Below are positions 44,403 through 48,721 of a stretch of 48,721 nt of DNA, piece after piece. The notes under the pieces are model-generated. The model was given only the letters and a program-made list of their open reading frames with translations, had not been told where the DNA came from and searched no databases. Both the position numbers and the translations under genes were made by a program. The first letter of the stretch is position 1. Each line of letters begins with the position of its first letter. This DNA comes from Chitinophagales bacterium (GTDB taxonomy: Bacteria > Bacteroidota > Bacteroidia > Chitinophagales > UBA2359): NCBI GenBank assembly GCA_016787295.1, contig JAEUUX010000069.1, positions 1-48,721 on the forward strand, in the 5' to 3' direction.

Positions 44403-46235
44403 ATGTTTCGTACATCTTTGTTTGCCTATTGCTTAGTCGTTGGTTTGGTATTGTTGCCTATTTTGACCACCAAAGACAGCTATGATAAAAATACACAGCG
44501 GGCGTTTACCTTCGATTCGATGGGTTATTATTTGTATCTGCCCGCCTATTTTATTTATGATGATATTGCTCACTGTCGGTTTTTGGATACTGTTGTTACG
44601 CCACGTTATCCTGCTTCGGCAAGCTATTTGCCCGAAAAACTGCCCAATGGTAATGTGCTGAACAAATATGCAATAGGACAAGCCGTGTTTCAGTTGCCTT
44701 GGTTTGGATTGGCACACCTTGTTGCTCCGAAGTTGGGCTATCCTGCCGATGGTTTTTCTCCCCCTTATCATACAATAGTATCTTTTGGCAATATCTTTGT
44801 GGGATTGTTGGCGTTGTGGTTTTTGCGCCGACTGTTGTTGCGATATTTTCCTGATTCAGCAGTGGCTTTGTCATTATTATTGTTGCTGGTGGCTACCAAT
44901 TATTGGTGCTATATTAGCTACAATTCGCACATGACCCATGCGTCCTTGTTTGCCTTATTTGTTGTGTTGCTGTGGCATACTATTCGCTGGCATGAACAAC
45001 CTACATGGTGGAGCAGCTTGGTGATTGGTGGTGTGGTGGGTTTTGCAATGTTGATGCGTCCAACTGATGTGATGTGTGTGTTAGTGCCTTTGCTGTGGCG
45101 CAACGAAAACCAAACTTTTGCAGAAAAATATCAATTGTTTCGACAAAATATACCAATGTTAGTGCTTGCTACTTTGGTGGGAGGCATTATCGTTTTTTTG
45201 CAGCTATGGTATTGGAAAACGGTGACAGGCTCGTGGGTATACTATAGTTATGGTGACGCAACGCTGGAGTTTTTGAATCCACATATCACCAAAGTATTGT
45301 ATAGCTACAAAAAAGGTTGGTTGGTGTATACGCCTGTTATGGTTTTTGCGCTTTGGGGATTTGGTAGACTGTATCGCACGAGAAGGCATGCTTTCTGGGC
45401 AATTTTTGTGTATTTTATTGTTCATTTCTACTTGGTTTCGGCTTGGAGCGTGTGGTGGTATGGAGGTAGTTTTGGGCAAAGAGCATTGATACAATTGTAT
45501 GCTTTTTTGATGTTACCTTTTGCTGCTTTTTGGACATATCTGTTAGAAAAACGTTGGATTTGGGTGATAATGTTGCCTGTGTTGGGCTTCATGATATGGC
45601 TCAATGTTACACAAACATTTTTGGGTATTTTAGATCCCGAAGGCAATACGCGTACTTATTTTTGGCACGTTTTTGGCAAAGCACATGTTGCATTAGCCGA
45701 CAGAAAGTATTTGCAAGTAGACGAAAAATTTACTAAGAAAAAATATAACACCCACACCTTGTTCGAAACGGATTTTAGGACTGATAGTTTGCTCGCCAAT
45801 GCAGGGATGTTGGTAGATAATCCTATACAAACGTCCAATGCGCATTGTTTGGATAATCCTCAAACACCGCTTTGTTCACCCGTTTTGTCAATAGACAGCC
45901 TGCACCGCCGCACACGTGATTTGATTATACCACTGTCGGAAGCACAACAAAAAGGCTGGATAAGGCTTAGTATGAACGCTGCTTATACAGCCAAAGATTG
46001 GGCTTTTTGGCAAAACCATGTTTGTTATGTATCCTTTTATAATGGTGATAAGGAAGTTAAGTCTGCACAACTTCGTCCTGCTACTATTATAGATTTATGG
46101 GAATGGACACCTGTTAGTTTTGAAACACAAATCCCTACGCGAAAAGCCGTTACACACATTGCAATTCATGTTGGAGATGGGGGCACACCTCATGCTTTGT
46201 TCCTTGACGACTGGAAAGTAGAGTGGCTGTATTGA
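44403..46235 (+). CDS. Membrane protein, GT-C glycosyltransferase-like
   Basis: 610 aa. About nine to eleven hydrophobic segments in the first ~430 residues and a ~180-aa soluble C-terminal domain. The loop after the first helix has Asp residues (DSMGYYLYLPAYFIYDD), as in GT-C family enzymes that use lipid-linked sugars; SYNSHMTHASLFALFVVLLW and LMRPTD also fit membrane glycosyltransferases. No family is certain. It lies between nuoC and nuoD, where no such gene belongs, directly after repeat copy 5. Confidence 0.75.
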   Translation: MFRTSLFAYCLVVGLVLLPILTTKDSYDKNTQRAFTFDSMGYYLYLPAYFIYDDIAHCRFLDTVVTPRYPASASYLPEKLPNGNVLNKYAIGQAVFQLPWFGLAHLVAPKLGYPADGFSPPYHTIVSFGNIFVGLLALWFLRRLLLRYFPDSAVALSLLLLLVATNYWCYISYNSHMTHASLFALFVVLLWHTIRWHEQPTWWSSLVIGGVVGFAMLMRPTDVMCVLVPLLWRNENQTFAEKYQLFRQNIPMLVLATLVGGIIVFLQLWYWKTVTGSWVYYSYGDATLEFLNPHITKVLYSYKKGWLVYTPVMVFALWGFGRLYRTRRHAFWAIFVYFIVHFYLVSAWSVWWYGGSFGQRALIQLYAFLMLPFAAFWTYLLEKRWIWVIMLPVLGFMIWLNVTQTFLGILDPEGNTRTYFWHVFGKAHVALADRKYLQVDEKFTKKKYNTHTLFETDFRTDSLLANAGMLVDNPIQTSNAHCLDNPQTPLCSPVLSIDSLHRRTRDLIIPLSEAQQKGWIRLSMNAAYTAKDWAFWQNHVCYVSFYNGDKEVKSAQLRPATIIDLWEWTPVSFETQIPTRKAVTHIAIHVGDGGTPHALFLDDWKVEWLY

Positions 46236-46271
46236 AACAAAAAATAAAATAAAAAAACATAATAATATAGT

Positions 46272-47480
46272 ATGCCACGTATATTCGTAGACAATGACCC
46301 TCAAAGTCAGTTAACTACCCTTAACTTGGGACCTACACACCCTGCGACGCATGGCGTTTTTCAAAATGTATTGAAGATGGACGGCGAGCGCATTGTGTCG
46401 GGTGAGCCAACTATTGGCTATATTCATCGTGCGTTCGAGAAATTAGCCGAACACCGTCCATACTACCAAATCACGCCTATTACCGACCGTCTAAACTATT
46501 GTTCGTCGCCTATTAACAATATGGGTTGGCACATGACAGTTGAAAAATTGCTCAATATTGAAGTGCCTAAGAGGGCGCAATATATGCGGGTGATTATCAT
46601 GGAATTGTCACGCATTGCCGATCATTTGATTTGTAACTCAATTTTAGGTGTAGATACAGGTGCTTTGACAGGTTTTCTCTATTGTATGGAACAGCGCGAG
46701 TATATCTACGAAATTTTTGAGGAAGTATGTGGTTCGCGCCTCACCACAAATATCGGACGTATTGGCGGTATGGAGCGCGATTTTACACCGACAGCTTGGG
46801 CAAAGCTTAAAAAGTTTTTGGAAGATTTTCCCAAAACCCTTAAAGAGTTCGAAAATTTGTTTAACCGTAACCGTATTTTTATGGATAGAACCATAGATGT
46901 AGGTGGTTATTCTGCCGAATTTGCTATGCAATATGGCTTTACAGGTCCTTGTTTACGAGCGGCTGGTGTGGACTATGATGTGCGTGTACAAAATCCTTAT
47001 TCGGGCTACGAAGATTTTGAGTTTGATATTCCGATTGGCACCAATGGCGATACTTATGATCGTTTTATGGTGCGCAACGAAGAAATGTGGCAAAGTGTAC
47101 GCATTATCAAGCAAGCTATTGCCAAAATAACGGCTAATCCTGCTGATAAAACTTATCATGCCAATGTACCTTGGGTCTATTTGCCTCCTAAACATGAAGT
47201 GTATGAGAACATGGAAGCGCTTATCTATCACTTCAAAATTGTTATGGGTGAGTTAGATGTTCCTATTGGTGAGGTGTATCATGCCGTAGAAGGTGGTAAT
47301 GGTGAGGTAGGTTATTATTTGGTGAGTGACGGAGGACGTATGCCTTTTCGTTTACATTTCCGCCGACCAAGTTTTATCAATTACCAAGCATATCCAGAAC
47401 TAATTAAAGGACAATTGCTCTCCGATGCCATTATTACGATGAGCAGTATGAATGTTATCGCAGGAGAATTGGATGCATAA
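46272..47480 (+). CDS. nuoD: NADH-quinone oxidoreductase subunit D
   Basis: 402 aa. NuoD (49-kDa type) forms most of the quinone pocket of complex I. Seen: TLNLGPTHPATHGVFQNVL, GYIHRAFEKLAEHRPYYQ, DRLNYCSSPINNMGWH, IGRIGGMERDFTP, and a C-terminal VIAGELDA. Full length. It is followed by a terminator, so the other nuo genes are not in this transcript. Confidence 0.97.
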   Translation: MPRIFVDNDPQSQLTTLNLGPTHPATHGVFQNVLKMDGERIVSGEPTIGYIHRAFEKLAEHRPYYQITPITDRLNYCSSPINNMGWHMTVEKLLNIEVPKRAQYMRVIIMELSRIADHLICNSILGVDTGALTGFLYCMEQREYIYEIFEEVCGSRLTTNIGRIGGMERDFTPTAWAKLKKFLEDFPKTLKEFENLFNRNRIFMDRTIDVGGYSAEFAMQYGFTGPCLRAAGVDYDVRVQNPYSGYEDFEFDIPIGTNGDTYDRFMVRNEEMWQSVRIIKQAIAKITANPADKTYHANVPWVYLPPKHEVYENMEALIYHFKIVMGELDVPIGEVYHAVEGGNGEVGYYLVSDGGRMPFRLHFRRPSFINYQAYPELIKGQLLSDAIITMSSMNVIAGELDA

Positions 47481-47487
47481 AAATACT

Positions 47488-47525
47488 AAAGTTGCCGAAA
47501 AACAGTATTTTCGGCAACTTTTTTG
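47488..47525 (+). terminator. Terminator after nuoD
   Basis: AAAGTTGCCGAAAA pairs with TTTTCGGCAACTTT, followed by T's. Confidence 0.85.
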
Positions 47526-47598
47526 TTAAAAAATATGCTGAGATAGCTTTTTTTACATCAAAAAACCTTATTTTTGAACCCAAAAACAAACCAGTATT

Positions 47599-48210
47599 AT
47601 GAACAATATCCTCGAAATCACCCAACTATCCCAATTAGACCCCAATGGCATCTATTCTTATGCCGATTATTTGATGTGGAAATTCAGCGAAAGAGTCGAA
47701 CTGATTAAGGGGGCGATTCTTAAAATGGCTGCGCCGAGTATTAGTCATCAAACAGTTTCAGGTAGTTTTTATTTGCAAATAGCCACGCAATTACAGCAAA
47801 AAGCCTGTAAGGTATTCTTCGCTCCCACCGATGTTCGCCTGCTCAATCCGAGCCTTTCCACACCCGAACAAGAAGTGTATACTGTTGTACAGCCCGACCT
47901 TTTTGTGGTGTGTGATTTGCAGAAATTAGACCAGCGAAGTTGTCTGGGTGCTCCCGAGTTGATTATCGAAATCATTTCTGCATCGAACAAAAAACACGAC
48001 ATCGACACCAAATTTCACCTATACGAAGAAGCTGGTGTGTTGGAGTATTGGATAGTTTTTCCAAATGAAAAGGTTGTCAATGTGTTTGACTTGGACAAGA
48101 CAACCCAAAAGTATGTTTTCCGCAAAATCTACAGTGACGACGAAGCCATTCCGAGTAGCGTTTTGGCTGGTTTGGAGGTAGATTTGAACAAAGTTTTTGC
48201 AGACCTATAA
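47599..48210 (+). CDS. Uma2-family PD-(D/E)xK nuclease, copy 1
   Basis: 203 aa. Uma2 (DUF820) proteins are small PD-(D/E)xK endonuclease-like proteins, very frequent in cyanobacteria and Bacteroidota; role unknown. Seen: VVQPDLFVVCD with Asp100, APELIIEIISASN with Glu124, KHDIDTKFHLYEEAGVLEYWIV. Tandem copy follows 13 bases downstream. Confidence 0.9.
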   Translation: MNNILEITQLSQLDPNGIYSYADYLMWKFSERVELIKGAILKMAAPSISHQTVSGSFYLQIATQLQQKACKVFFAPTDVRLLNPSLSTPEQEVYTVVQPDLFVVCDLQKLDQRSCLGAPELIIEIISASNKKHDIDTKFHLYEEAGVLEYWIVFPNEKVVNVFDLDKTTQKYVFRKIYSDDEAIPSSVLAGLEVDLNKVFADL

Positions 48211-48223
48211 AACCCATAACACC

Positions 48224-48721
48224 ATGAACAATATCCTCGAAATCACTCAACTATCCCAATTAGACCCCAATGGCATCTATTCTTATGCCGATTATTTGAT
48301 GTGGAAATTCAGCGAAAGAGTCGAACTGATTAAAGGGGCGATTCTTAAAATGGCTGCGCCGAGTCTAAGTCATCAAACAGTCTTGAGTGACTTACATTTT
48401 CAAATACGCTCACAATTACAGCAAAAAACCTGTAAGGTATTCTTCGCTCCCACCGATGTTCGCCTGCTCAATCCGAGTCTGTCTACGCCCGAACGAGAAG
48501 TGTATACTGTTGTACAGCCCGACCTTTTTGTGGTGTGTGATTTGCAGAAATTAGACCAGCGAAGTTGTCTGGGCGCTCCTGAGTTGATTATCGAAATCAT
48601 TTCTGCATCGAACAAAAAACACGACATCGACACCAAATTTCACCTATACGAAGAAGCTGGCGTGTTGGAGTATTGGATAGTTTTTCCAAATGAAAAGGTT
48701 GTCAATGTGTTTGACTTGGAC
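48224..48721 (+). CDS. Uma2-family nuclease, copy 2 (cut by window end)
   Basis: First 166 codons. Nearly identical to copy 1 except in a central patch (about residues 47-69: LSHQTVLSDLHFQIRSQ against ISHQTVSGSFYLQIATQ) and scattered silent changes. The catalytic-site residues are kept. The rest lies outside the window. Confidence 0.9.
   Translation, partial: MNNILEITQLSQLDPNGIYSYADYLMWKFSERVELIKGAILKMAAPSLSHQTVLSDLHFQIRSQLQQKTCKVFFAPTDVRLLNPSLSTPEREVYTVVQPDLFVVCDLQKLDQRSCLGAPELIIEIISASNKKHDIDTKFHLYEEAGVLEYWIVFPNEKVVNVFDLD

Overview
The window looks like chromosomal DNA of a Bacteroidota bacterium. Three things support this: a giant SprA gene (the type IX secretion pore), promoters of the Bacteroidota form TTG-N19/20-TAnnTTTG (for example 3679-3708 and 31291-31321), and many Sec-exported lipoproteins or beta-barrels. 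I cannot name the genus; codon use and gene content would fit the Saprospiria/Chitinophagia side of the phylum. No rRNA, tRNA or CRISPR array was seen.

Layout. 0.3-2.2 kb: an exported amidase-like protein, a DgkA-type lipid kinase and an exported protein of unknown role. 2.8-12.8 kb: a type III-A CRISPR-Cas effector locus. A divergent gene of unknown function shares the promoter region with cas10-csm2-csm3-csm4-csm5-csm6. A second operon follows with its own promoter: a putative DNA-binding protein, a small Rossmann/CARF-like protein and cas6. There is no array and no cas1/cas2. Cas10 has kept the GGDD cyclase site but seems to have lost its HD nuclease, so defence probably relies on target-RNA cleavage by Csm3 and cyclic oligoadenylate signalling to the CARF-HEPN RNase Csm6. 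Two same-orientation copies of a ~120-bp dispersed repeat bracket this locus.

13-31 kb: sprA with ruvA upstream, a HisKA_2-type sensor kinase, a solitary N6-adenine methyltransferase, a LysM lytic transglycosylase, a gene-poor kilobase, a lipoprotein, and chorismate synthase. Next comes an AT-rich two-gene cassette (ABC/OLD-like ATPase plus small PD-(D/E)xK-like nuclease). It has its own promoter and ends in a terminator whose upstream 37-bp sequence is repeated after the neighbouring gene. I consider it the best candidate for an undescribed defence system here.

31-42.8 kb: a beta-barrel gene with a long structured leader, WecE-like aminotransferase plus GT2 glycosyltransferase, a nucleoside phosphorylase, a second solitary methyltransferase, and a Ser/Thr kinase followed by a zinc-ribbon/FHA protein. 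These are followed by two paralogous lipoproteins separated by an Rpn-like nuclease gene, then a small lipoprotein. 43-47.5 kb: nuoB, nuoC and nuoD of respiratory complex I, with nuoC and nuoD separated by a 610-aa membrane protein, and two inverted copies of the dispersed repeat around nuoBC. 47.6-48.7 kb: two tandem Uma2-family nuclease genes, the second cut by the window end.
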